Assembly: GCA_963930775.1 (NCBI GenBank)
Contig: OZ005695.1
Span: 8,990,001-9,054,000 of the forward strand
Source: Cliona cf. orientalis
Lineage: Eukaryota > Porifera > Demospongiae > Clionaida > Clionaidae
DNA: 64,000 nucleotides
Direction: 5' to 3'
Both the position numbers and the translations under genes were made by a program. A model generated the notes under the pieces. The model did not search any database, was not told where the DNA came from, and saw only the letters and a list, made by a program, of their open reading frames with translations. Below, piece by piece: positions 39,187-50,581 of this stretch (position 1 is the stretch's first letter; the number at the start of each line of letters is the position of its first letter).

Positions 39187-42100
39187 ATGAGTCTCTTGAC
39201 TCTATCACTACTCATCCTCTGCTCTCTAAACCAAGCAGCCAGTGAGGTCTATTACATCACAACCAACTCAGCTGACCTTTGCACTGTGCAGCCATGTCTA
39301 ACCCTCTCCCAGTTTGCTGCTAACTCGAGCCATTCTCTCCACTCCAACACCACACTGGTCTTCCTCCCTGGAACACACCACCTCAGCAATATCAACCTAA
39401 TATTGTCAAATACTGACAGCTTTGTAATGAAATCTGAAAACTCAATAGCACTAATCAAATGTACAAGCAACTCAAGTATGCATTTCTATCAGTCACAGAG
39501 CATTCACATCACTAACCTGGAGTTCATTGGATGTGGAGGAAATCAAGTGAGACATGTTGAAGAATTTGTGGTCAAAGATACAAAATTTGAAGGTCAAGAG
39601 AACAGTTTAACTGCCCTAGAGCTAATTGAAACAACAGCACAGATTGTCAGCAGCACTTTTCTATCCAATAGAAATGAATTATTCAGAGTATGTGTTGACC
39701 CTGAGTATGGTTGTAGAGTTAATGGATCCATTGGTGGTGCAATTATTGCTACTAACAGTACAGTTGTGATCAGCCAAAGCAGATTTGAAGATAATGGAGC
39801 AGACTATGGTGGAGCTATATTTGCAGAACAGGACAGCATCATTAATAATTTTTATGAGTAGTAATCTGTTTGTTAGTAACAGTGCCAGATGGGAGGGAGG
39901 AGCACTATTTTCCAGCAGCAGTACTATCACAATAGAAGCAAGTGAATTTTATGATAACAGTGCCACAAGCGTGGGAGGAGTACTGTATTCCAGCAGCAGT
40001 ACTATCACAATAGAAGCAAGTGAACTTCACGATAACTATGGCGGGTATGCTGGAGGAGTACTGCGATCCTACAGCAGTACTATTACTATAGAAGCAAGTG
40101 AATTTCATGGTCACTATGTCATAGCTGAGGGAGGAGTAATACTTTCCAGCAGCAGTACTATCACCATAGAAGCAAGTAAATTTCATCATAACGGTGCCGG
40201 CGAGGGAGGAGTACTGTTATTCAACAGCCTGAGTACTATCACAATAGAAGCAAGTGAGTTTCATGATAACACTGGCTGGATGGGAGGAGTACTGCTTTCC
40301 AGATTCAGTACCATCACAATAAAAGCAAGTGAATTTTATGATAACTTCGTCACCAGCACGGGAGGAGTACTGTTTTCCTACAATAGTACCATCACAATAG
40401 AAGCAAGTGAATTTCACGATAACAATGCCAGGGATTCTGGAGGAGTACTGAATTCTCCCTCCTGTAATATCACAATAACTGGTAGTAACTTCACTAATAA
40501 TATTTCACCAATTGGAGCAATTATTTATGCAACATCCAGATCTATGATTCAGTATAATAGCTTTCTTCTTATCGATAGCAACAAAGCTCATAGATATGCT
40601 GTGATATACTTATCTGACTCAGTGTTCGTTGAAAATGACTCAGGAAATGTTACATTCTCCAGAAACTTGGGATCGTTAGTGGCATTCAACAGCAACATCA
40701 CTTTCACTGGTTATGCTACATTTGTGAATAACACACCATCACACAATGTCTTAGATGACTTCCAAGAAGGAGGTGCAATAACTCTATTTCAGAGCAACAT
40801 ATTCTTTGATGGAGTATGCAATCTTGAACACAACCATGCTGAAAATGGTGGAGCAATACATTTCACTGACAGCAAACTCTATATGAATGGTGATGTAACT
40901 ATAGCACACAACACAGCCACTGGAAATGGAGGAGGTGTCTACCTCTCAACTAGCGAATTAAATTTCCAACAAAAAAGTATCCTTGTACTTTGGAATAATA
41001 CTGCATCATATAAAGGGGGAGGACTCCACGCCATTAGCTCATCTATCAAAGCAGTTTCATCCTTTATTGGATATCAATACGTATACATTGGTGCAAGAAT
41101 AAACATCACAGGAAATGCAGCAGAGAGGGGAGGTGGATTATCACTGGAAGCCAATGCAAAGCTTTATATCCTGAAGTATGATTATGAGTATAGTAATGAT
41201 AATGACACTACAACAACATTCACTGCCAATAGTGCGGACTACGGTGGTGCAATACATGTGGATGATGATACCAACTCTGGTACATGTGCTAGCAACATAG
41301 AAACAGAATGCTTTTTTCAAGCACTTGCTCTCTATAGTGTTGAAAATGAGGTTGAAAATTATGCCAGGACACGTATCAGGACACAGAGTATGCACTTCTC
41401 ACAAAACCATACTGACATTTCTGGCTCCACTCTCTATGGAGGACTACTAGACAGATGTGCTGTGAGTCCATTTGCTGAAGTTCATAGAAAGTACCCACAT
41501 GCCTTTAAAGGCAGAGGTGATGGGATTGGTTACTTTAAGAATGTGTCCACTTCTTCATCTTCCACAAACCTCTCAGTATCATCTGATCCAGTTCGAGTGT
41601 GCCTTTGCTTCAATGCTGATCAAAACAATGACTGCACCCACCAACATTACACTGAGGTTGAAAAGGGACATACATTCACACTCCCAGTTGTTGCTGTTGA
41701 TCAGGTTGGTCAACTAGTTAGTGCAACCATCCAAACCTCCCTCCACTTCACTGAGAGTGGTCTAGCTGAAGGACAGCTGGCTAGGAAAATACCAGCTGAG
41801 TGTACTAATTTGATATTCAACATTGTTTCACCCCATGACTCTGAAAGTCTGTCCCTCTATGCCTCAGATGGCCCATGCAAGGATGCTGAACTCTCTAGTG
41901 CAGCAGTAGAAATCCACTTTCTCCCTTGCAGCTGTCCAATTGGATTACAAGTCTCAGGAATGAACAGCACAAACTGCACATGTGAATGCCACCATAATAT
42001 TAGTAGATACATGAAACACTGTGATAGCCATAATGGATCACTGGTCAAACAGCCTCAAACCAGAGCCTGGATTTCCTACACCAATGATACAGACCTAAGT

Positions 42101-43738
42101 GGTTATTTAGTCTACCCAAACTGTCCTTTTGACTACTGCTTGTCAACTAGTCCACCACTATACCTTAACCAATCAGAGGGAGCTGATGCTCAGTGTGCCT
42201 TCAATCGGTCATCTCTGTTGTGTGGATCTTGTCAACCTGGTCTCAGCCTCTCTCTTGGTAGTTCACACTGTCTCCCATGTCCTAGCCACTGGCCTGCACT
42301 GCTCATAGCCATCACCATAGCTGCAATCCTAGTTGGCATAACATTGGTAGCTCTGTTGCTAACACTCAATTTGACAGTTGCAGTTGGAACACTAAGTGGA
42401 ATGATATTCTATGCCAATATTGTCTATGCCAATAAGAGTATCCTACTTCCTTTTCAGGAATCAAGTTTAGTCACAGTATTCATTTCAATGTTGAATTTGG
42501 AGCTTGGAATTGACACCTGCTATTTTCCTGGAATGGACACTTATATCAAAACATGGCTTAAGCTGGCCTTTCCTGCATTCGTCTTTCTTCTTGTAGGATT
42601 GGTTATCATCATTAGCTCCTACTCTATCAGATTTTCAAAGCTCATTGGAAACAAGGACCCAGTGGCAACTCTGGCTACACTTATCTTGCTCTCTTACGCT
42701 AAGATTCTTGAAATCTGCTTTGAGTCACTGTCTGTTGGTATTCTTAGGTATCCAGATGGCTCTAGTGAAATGGTTTGGCTCCCAGATGCAACCATCCAAT
42801 ATCTTCATGGAAAACATATTCCTCTCTTCATTGCAGCTGTTCTTATTCTTCTGATAGGTCTGATCTACACTCTTTTGCTCTTCTCATGGCAATGGTACTT
42901 TTATCTTCCACAATGGAAAATCATCAAAGTGTGTTTAAGTGAGCAAAGACTAAAGCTATTCATTGAGACTTATCATGCACCTTGCACTCTCAAGCATCGC
43001 TACTGGACTGGACTGCTATTGATTACTCGTGCCATCTTGTACATTGTAGCTACTGCAAATGTTTCAAATGATCCTCAGATTGCCCTCTCTGCTATTGTTT
43101 TCACTATGATTTTTATCCTTTTCCTTGTAGCTTTTATCGACATTAGAATGTATAAAAGGATTCCACTAAGTGTTCTCGATACCTTCTTCATTCTGAATAT
43201 CCTTTTGTTCTCAGTATTCACTTGGTACTCGCTCAGTAGCACAAACATCAACCAGAAAGCAGTTGCCTACACTTCAGTTCTTTCTACATTCACTATACTA
43301 TGGCTCATCATCTTCTACCATGTGTACGCATACACCAAAATTTCTTCAAAGCTTAAGAACAAAATGATCAATAAATTTACTGGTAACATTCTTAGGTTCA
43401 AGGATTATCTACTCGATATGATCACTAGACCTTCCAACACTTCTGAATATAACTTACTATTGGTTGAAGAACAGCCTGCAACAGAGCCAACATACTCAGT
43501 AGTAGAGTTACCCAAACCTCAGCATCCTGACCAGCCAGTTCCAGAAGAAGCAATTATATATAATTATGTACCCAGTGTGCCAATTGAGCCAGTGGAGCCC
43601 ACCCAGTCTGTGGCGGAGGCGCACCAACCCCGCGACCTTGCAGCACCTGATCCTGAAGAAGTGGCCAACTCACTACACATACCTGGTGCTGCAGAGGCAG
43701 CCCAAGTCAAAGAGAAGGAAGCAGTTAGCCAAATCTAA
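39187..43738 (+). CDS. Receptor-like gene A: beta-helix repeat ectodomain plus multi-span membrane domain (one frame break)
   Basis: I know no named homologue. From ATG 39187 a signal peptide (LLTLSLLILCSLNQAASE) precedes a conserved N-terminal domain (VQPCLTLSQFAANSS, TTLVFLPGTHHLS). After a frame break the second frame runs unbroken to TAA 43738. It holds seven repeats of about 26 residues (STITIEASEF.DN..GGVLYS) resembling Pmp/right-handed beta-helix coils, then GG-A/G-I helix coils and a Cys-rich stalk (CSCPIGLQ, LLCGSCQPGLSLSLGSSHCL). From about 42289 to 43335 there are nine or ten hydrophobic segments. A 130-residue tail ends AVSQI. The break is a 7-nt insertion (39847-39853) absent from genes B and C. 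No introns are seen. Surface recognition or adhesion is inferred from architecture. It may be a pseudogene, a null allele or an assembly error. Confidence 0.75.
39893..40480 (+). repeat. Coding minisatellite of gene A (about 75-84 bp units)
   Basis: About seven tandem units encode the STITIEASEFHDN..GGVL coil. AGTACTATCACAATAGAAGC is almost invariant between units, while the bases after GATAAC differ in sequence and length. High DNA identity between units points to recent unit gain, loss or conversion. Confidence 0.85.
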
Positions 43739-44512
43739 CGTAAGCCTTGAGTGAAATGTTGATGACTAAAATAGAAAATGAACAATAGATTGCTTAATGC
43801 TATATTAGTGTGCTTATTTTCTGCATGATAATGTTATAAGAAAAGTTTTGTAATTGAGATAATTAAGCAGGATAACATCATGTAGCTGTGATAGTAGAAC
43901 TTGCTTTCCCTTATTTGCTTTTTGTGAAGTAGGAGCATGGCCTTTAGAGGCAGATGCTCAATGTCAGAACTTAATTTTGCTACTCACTCAGTTTTTGTTT
44001 CATTTAGCTAATCGTTCATTCTTTTTTTTTTGTAAAATAATAATATTGTTGTCCTGCATTTTGGATTAAGATTTTTTTGAGTGATCTGAAACACAATTTA
44101 AATCGCTCCAGCTTTGCCATAATAACAGTAACTATAATTATAATACAATGCAAGAGAGATGTAGTTAGCATGGATGTCCAAGATTCTGATCTTGAGAGTT
44201 GAAGGAAATGTGTGATTGATTGGGAAAGTCCTAACTAGTGGTATTTTGATTTAGGATACTTGAAAAATCTGGTGTCCCTGTACCATATCCCTTTAGAATG
44301 ACTACCATGGACACAATGCCTATAGTAAGCAAGACGCAGTTCAAGAATCACACAAAATTATTACTATTATGAGTGGCATGGTTAGCACAAGAAAGAACAC
44401 TACAGTAATAATAATTATTATTGAGTCAATGTTGTCAAGACTATCTTGTCAAATAGTGACCGAGTTCTTCCTGCAAAAAATTAATTATAGTGAGGTAATG
44501 TGGTATGATTTA

Positions 44513-45060
44513 GAGATACCTGCCCAACGCTAGCACCTCAGTTCAACTTCCCTCCAAAGAAAACTGTTGGGAGAAAGGTATTCTGTACATGTGTATGCAT
44601 ACACATCTAAGGGATATTTTCTGCATGGGACGCTAAATTTTTTGCTTTGTAGTCCTGATATCTGTATCACTGTAGCTGTTGAGGCATTAAGTTTCATGGA
44701 TAGAAATTTTTCGTGACTGCCAATTAAGTCAACCATGAAAATAACGAAAATTGGCACCCCACTGGTTACTAAGGTCTATATTATAGTAGACCCCAATAAT
44801 TATTATTAACTACTCATAACTAATCATAATATTCTTGTTCCATTGCTTGCCCTATGCAGAGTAGGTCAACTTAAGTGGTAGAGGAGCGTCGCCAGCAACT
44901 ACAGGACTACTTGAGGTACATCTTCAAGCTTTGTTCGACTCAGGCCCTCATTCCGAGCGCCAAGGCTAAAGAGAAGAGCAGTGCACAGCAGGTACAGCCC
45001 ATCTTCCCTCTCAGCATCACCAAGGCTAAGCTCATCGACCTCTTCCCCTTCTTTAAGTGA
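44513..45060 (+). pseudogene. SNX29 exon 10 (part) and exon 11 relic (second copy)
   Basis: Positions 44513-44577 match the end of exon 10, including its GTATTC donor. The intron follows, then an exon 11 copy (about 44862-45058) keeps its GTGAGT donor. At the start of that copy the parental AGTAGTCAAGTGG has become AGTAGGTCAACTTAAGTGG, which introduces an in-frame TAA. Otherwise the exon is highly conserved. A (GT)n tract (about 45095-45119) follows it. Confidence 0.85.
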
Positions 45061-46556
45061 GTTTTTATGACATGCTATCTTTGTGTGAGTGATGTGTGTG
45101 TGTGTGTGTGTGTGTGTGTAGTATAAAATACGGTTATACCATGGGTGAGTGCCCCAGACATTTTTGGTTCTATGAACAATTCTAGGACCATATGAGATGG
45201 TACCATGATACACTGTACTGTACATGTGCCTGGTAGTACTTATTAGTGACTTATTAGCAGTAGTCTATAAGCCCTTGGTGTCTAATAATCTCATGAGCCC
45301 GATCTTTGCATGCAGATTTTGTGTAATCTGCTATGAGAAAAGGGATCATTAGGAGTGTATAGATGGTAGTATGATGTCCAACTTACATTCTTGATGGAGT
45401 AGTGCTCAAGTATTCTTAAGTGTATTGTACGTATAATAGGAAAAAACATAGCGTGGGTTTACATGAAAATTCAGTAGGTTTATCTTCTACTACCAATCCA
45501 AACCTAAGGGGAAAACCATCTCACTGCCTGCTCAGGCAAACCTAATTTAAGCAAAAGGCAGAGCCACATAGGTGCCTAGCCTTGAGAACTAGGGGTGGTA
45601 GGTTGAAAAGCTCTTTTGTTCCATGGAAACTCTCCCTACCCACCTAAGTGGTTCATGGACACGGGCAGCATGCATATATGACCATAATTACACATTCAGG
45701 GAAATTAACAGAATCTCCAGTCAGTATTGTTACTAGCTACTACATAATTTTGTAGGGGTAAACTCACGAATCCCGGGTGTTCATGCAGGAGCTGGAGTAG
45801 TCTACTTCTTTAGGCTCTGGAACTTTTTGTATTAGTTGTTGTAACCAATGGCCCTAGTTATATACGTTTAGGTTGCTATCAGTATGGTAATTAGTGTTAT
45901 GATGTAACTAATTTGATGTCAGACTATTGGCGCCCCTTAAACTAAGATTTTTTTGAAGACCTAGATCTAATGTTTACTTTATTCGGCAGACTACTGATAG
46001 CTACAGTGGGAAGGCAAATACCATCCTGTACGTGCTTTCTAATGGAAATTTTAAATTTGGAAAAAATCTCAGGATACCTGCTACAAAATGTTTTAAAAGT
46101 AGTAACTAGTTTATCGAATAAAAAACCCTGTTTGACTAATCTACAGGTTAATTTGTGGTGTCTGGTGTAAAAACTCTCGTAACTATCGCATATGCGCCCT
46201 ATTCTAATTAACTGAGAGATATAAACCCCATAGGCTGGTTTGCTAGGTATGTTGCTATCCATGTGAGGGAAATTGACTATGTGAAAACTAAAATTATTGC
46301 GCTTGTCAAAAACTGCCGTGGTAAATCTCCTATCGCTAATGTTTATTTCTGTTATGTACAGTACATTATTCCATACCATGCAACAAGGTACATGTTAAAA
46401 TCAAATAACTACTCTGTATAATTACGTCCAAATTCCTTTCTATAAAATTAGTGAGAGTATATACTTGTATCAATATTATTATAAACATAGAGTAGATATT
46501 ACTCCATGATACACACAATAATTAAGGTACATGTTAAAAACAACATATTATTATAT

Positions 46557-47478
46557 GGGTAAGTGCAAAACCTGGACTCTGGACTCTGGACTGGACTCAT
46601 GGACTGGACTGTGGACTGAGATTTGGACTCGATTTTGGACTGATGCGCAGGGCAATGACGACCATTTCCAAGAGACTATGGAAAGAAGGCACGGTGCTAC
46701 AACTGCAAGCTAGTCACAAGCAGTCTTGTACGTACGTTCCCAGGCCCTTCAGGGTACGAGGTTAAATCACAAGGAGCTAGCCTGGAGGCTACTTGTAAGC
46801 ATGTAGAAGTTGCAAAATCAGTGAGCCCGGCTGGGATGGCATCTCCGAAGTCGGAGTAGATTTAGTCTCGAAACCAGACCGCTCCCACCGCAGCGTTTAG
46901 TTCTTTCAGGATAAATACGCGTGTTTATCCTAAAAGAACTAAACGCTGCGGTGGGAGCGGTCTGGTTTCGAGACTAGAGTAGATTTATAAAAACACTATA
47001 ATACCTGGATATAGAAAGTATCTACCTTATGCTCAAACTTAGTCTCGAATTCAGGCTCCTTGAAAATCAGCCGGCGTTCAAGGCTTCTTTGGCCTAATCT
47101 CTCAGTTGTAGAGCTATGGTCATTATCAAGTCCATTATCAAGTCCCTCGTCCCCAGCTCCGTATGCTTGAAAGGGGGCTGGGAATGAGACTATCTTTCAC
47201 TGCATCCGAGTCTCAACTTGATGCCCAATGCCCTGAGGAGATGCACCCTTCACCAATTTTCCAAGGGAAATAATCAGCTCTACCTCTATATGCTTTATAA
47301 ATACAAGCAGCTCCTTATAGCACATTCTATCGGCCTCCAACGCGTACGCAACAGAGTTTGTTGTTGGAAATGGTCGTCATCGCCCAGCGCATCAGTCCAA
47401 AATCGAGTCCAAATCTCAGTCCACAGTCCAGTCCATGAGTCCAGTCCAGAGTCCAGAGTCCAGGTTTTGCACCAACCC
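46557..47478. mobile_element. 922-bp insertion with 115-bp inverted terminal repeats
   Basis: The left arm (46557-46671) and right arm (47364-47478) are inverted copies rich in TGGACT motifs. The ends start GGGTAAGTGCAAAACCTGG and GGGTTGGTGCAAAACCTGG. TATTATAT occurs just outside the left end and, offset by one base, outside the right, as for 8-bp duplications. The paralogous sequence at about 49225-49285 lacks the element and joins the same flanks, an empty site. No transposase is encoded, so it is non-autonomous, possibly hAT-like. A foldback element is nested inside. Confidence 0.75.
46863..46976. mobile_element. 114-bp palindromic foldback element with 9-bp target duplication
   Basis: TAGTCTCGAAACCAGACCGC and onward through the GATAAA junction is followed by its near-perfect reverse complement after a loop of only a few bases. 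GAGTAGATT occurs directly on both sides (46854-46862 and 46977-46985). A 9-bp duplication fits Mutator-like (MULE) transposases, but that is inference. The element is nested in the 922-bp insertion. Confidence 0.85.
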
Positions 47479-47991
47479 ATATTATATAGAGTCCCAAACT
47501 GTCCCTTTTCTCATAACTGGTCACGTATAGGCTTTGACCAATTGTTATGCTGGCATAATTTTAGAATAAAAGTTTTGGTGGCATTAGCATTGAGCATAAT
47601 GCTAGCATAATAGGCAGAGATTTACCAATTTGAAGGTGTGGTTAGGGAAACTGGGGTGTGATTATGGGGTGTGGTTTGGTACGGGTTTGATCTTGACCAC
47701 ATGATCTGATAAAATGTCTGCTAGTACTAGAGCCTACTTTGTCAAAATTCATTTTCAAATAGGCAAGAATAATCCATAAGAGACTACACACAGACCATTG
47801 TTATAACTCAAGATGTGATGCTGTATAATTAATTATTGCATATATAACATTAATTAATTTTATGTTTGAAGAGCATAATCGAGCATAATAGGGATTATTT
47901 TGCAGGTAAGCTGGAATACCAATAGGCAGAATAGAATAATATATTTAGCATAATTGGTCAAAGCCTAGTCACATAATATTATATACTATGT

Positions 47992-48230
47992 AGGCTGCAA
48001 TTAGCAGAATGATAATAATATTATTATGCTTTTAAAATTAACCCTATGTAGTGTTGGGGGATATTTTAACCCTTGACACATGTGCAAGGGGTACGTTAGT
48101 CGTTCTGTGCGTGTATCTGTTACCAAGCTTGCTACATAGTATACCGGGTCCTGGTACTGAGGTCCTGGTTTATACGTTGAAACAAGGTGCTGTTAGATTT
48201 TTTATGGCCTCTGCTTGTAACCTTCTCCAT
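47992..48230. repeat. Dispersed repeat, copy 2
   Basis: It again starts TAGGCTGCAATTAGCAGAAT and contains TTAACCCTTGACACATGTGC, TTCTGTGCGTGTATCTGTTACC and TGGTTTATACGTTGAAAC. It runs directly into the intron-like sequence before the SNX29 exon 12 relic. Confidence 0.7.
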
Positions 48231-48235
48231 TGCAG

Positions 48236-48302
48236 GAAGGACTCTGTATCTGAGGTCAACTCTCATCACCCGTCCCCAAATCGCACATACAGTGGACTCT
48301 AG
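48236..48302 (+). pseudogene. SNX29 exon 12 relic (second copy)
   Basis: This 67-nt copy of the last SNX29 exon has its TTGCAG acceptor, the TAG stop and similar 3' UTR. It has only a few substitutions (GGAGGACT became GAAGGACT). Its upstream exons are broken, so it cannot encode a working protein by itself. Confidence 0.85.
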
Positions 48303-49288
48303 CTGCTGCTGCTGGTTAATTAATGTTTATCTATGTTTTAATTTTCAATTGGTGTTTGTTTCAGCTTGGGTTGTCGTGTTTGAGAAAAGAAATATTGAAG
48401 TTGAGGTGTGAGCTATGTATTAGTAACCACAAATAGACCCCCCCCCCCCAACATGCTATAATACCGATCATCATGTGGTGTTGACTTGTGATGAGTGATG
48501 ATAACAACTGACTAGTCAATGGCACTACAAATGACCAACTGTCACCTATCCCATAATATAGCAGGAAACATTCAAGGGAGAAAACGTTCGTAAATCAGCC
48601 TACTAGGTGGCCCAACTTTCCTGGAGAAAGCTTTTACAGGTGGCTCTCAAACTGTCAAATTCATAAAGGCTTTCTGAAAATTTCCTGCTATACAGTACTA
48701 GACTTGGTGCATGCCTTACACAAACATGATAGCCTAGCTACCTTTGCATTATTATTATTATTATTACGGTGGAATAAGAAACTGGCCTATTCAGTGCATG
48801 ATTGAATTCTCATGATTACAGTAACTACATCTACACTTTACATGCTGCACAGTGTTACAAATTATTAAGGAGAGGAGGAAACTGCATGTATACCATAATC
48901 AGTATTGTGCGTCATGGGACAAGTATATAGTACGTGCAACTACGCCAGCTTGATAGCTATTCACAAACTGTCAAATTTTGACATACCTGCTTGTAAGTAT
49001 GCACAATACGTTACTCCATGCACACGAGCTCGAGGTGCAGGACTAAAACCCAATACCGGTAACTGATCACGTATAACTATTATGATATAATATTATTATT
49101 ATTATCCAGCTTACTTTCTACAAAATTTATTGTCATAGTGAGAGTATATACTTGTATCCGTTTTATAAACATAGAGTAGATCTACAGTATAGTACAACAT
49201 TACTCCGCAATAATTATTAAGGTACATGTTAAAAACAACATACATAGAGTTCCAAATCATCCCTTTTCTCATAACTGATCACGTATGT

Positions 49289-49530
49289 AGGCTGCAATTA
49301 GCAGAATGATATGCATCATGGAATCTGCTTTTAAAATTAACCCTATGTAGTGTTGGGGAATATTTTAACCCTCGGCGCATGTGCAAGGGGTGTGTATCTA
49401 TTACCAAGCTAGCTGCTATAACTATACATACCTGGTTTATACGTTGCAAGGTGCCATTATAAGCTTTTTATGGCCTCTTCTTGTATAACAGCCTTTCATG
49501 AAGTTTGAGTCAAATCAGTCGTGAAATACA
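49289..49530. repeat. Dispersed repeat, copy 3
   Basis: This is a further copy starting TAGGCTGCAATTAGCAGAAT, with TTAACCCTCGGCGCATGTGC and ending near CTTTCATGAAGTTTGAGTC as in copy 1. Confidence 0.7.
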
Positions 49531-49626
49531 ATTAATAAGGAATTTACTGAAGTCTTTTTCTTCCTAATCATTCCCTATTACGGTACCACATTGCCATAAC
49601 TATCGTAATTGATAACGCGCTTTATT

Positions 49627-49673
49627 AACCCTCGGCGCATGCGCGAGGGGTACGGTAGTCGTTCTGTGTGTGC

Positions 49674-49726
<53 letters not shown>

Positions 49727-50205
49727 TGTCTGTCTGTCTGTCTGTTATCACGCCAGCTGCTACATATCTGGTTTATACGATGCAAACAAGGCGCCATTAG
49801 GCTTTTCACGGCATCTTCAAGGTATGAATTGTGTGGATTTGAAAACGCTTCGTTCAAAAGTTCTGGCGACATTAATTTTGCTGACCACCATGGCCTTCTT
49901 CGCTTGTTGACGAGCTCTCGATCGATGGAAAGAGATAGCGATGGCTTCATTTCAAGATTAGTAGTGTGTCGCTCTAGCGATAGTTCTTGTAACTAAACTG
50001 ACTCATCACAGATCACAGTAGGCTATCAACTACGCTTCTTGGCTTTACTTTGTACTAAATCTGCTGATCTGGCATATGCACCCTAATTGCATGCAATCCG
50101 TATTAATGCATTCTTGTGGTTACTCTCTATAACTACACTGTAAGTCAGTGTTGCTTGGCAAATTTGCAATTATGCACATTAGCTATAGCTATTGCGCCGA
50201 GGGTT
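49627..50205. mobile_element. About 579-bp element bounded by AACCCTCGGCGCA inverted repeats
   Basis: AACCCTCGGCGCA at 49627 and its complement ending at 50205 bound the element. Its left third resembles the dispersed repeat (copies 1-3), which makes it a longer family member. A (TG)n/(TCTG)n tract fills 49676-49744. No transposase or clear target duplication was seen. Confidence 0.6.
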
Positions 50206-50427
50206 TTGCACTATAGTGCTTCATTGGTGTACAGTATGCCCTATACAGAGAGTAAGGTAACTACTAAGTGGTAAGAAAGGCATTCTTATGTCCTCCTGGA
50301 AAATCATTAAAATACAACATCATGCAACCCGTCCATAACATCAATTATTTAAATATGCTACAGTATAGTATAGTATTATTGTGTGAGTTGTACTACGTAA
50401 CCTGAGCAAGTCGGCCATACAATTGAT

Positions 50428-50434
50428 TATAAAA
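50428..50434 (+). promoter_or_regulatory. TATA box of gene B
   Basis: TATAAAA lies 154 bp upstream of the gene B start codon, in a promoter and 5' UTR nearly identical to that of gene A. The main difference is a missing short segment around ACACCAAAATTC. Confidence 0.6.
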
Positions 50435-50581
50435 GTGAGTAGCTGCTAGGCTAAGAGTCAGAGCAGCTGGAATCATCCAACCACTGAGCAGTCAATCATC
50501 ACACTAAAACTTTCCTAATTCTTCAGCAGCATACAGCAGAGCAACAGGCATCGATCCAAAACCTGTCTCAAACAAGACAGC

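Larger units (their letters stand above)
43739..50581. other. Spacer between genes A and B: relics and insertions
   Basis: This 6.8-kb stretch has no intact gene. Its first 600 bp are alignable with the sequence after gene B, so they are part of the duplicated unit. It then holds SNX29 exon 10-12 relics, a fragment also found in SNX29 intron 2 (about 45530-45595, compare 30720-30785), a 922-bp insertion, dispersed-repeat copies, a (TG)n tract and the gene B promoter. Confidence 0.65.

Noticed and set aside
49609..49996. Cys-Val repeat open frames, also at 56233-56503
   Set aside because: They are translations of (GT)n microsatellites, not proteins.
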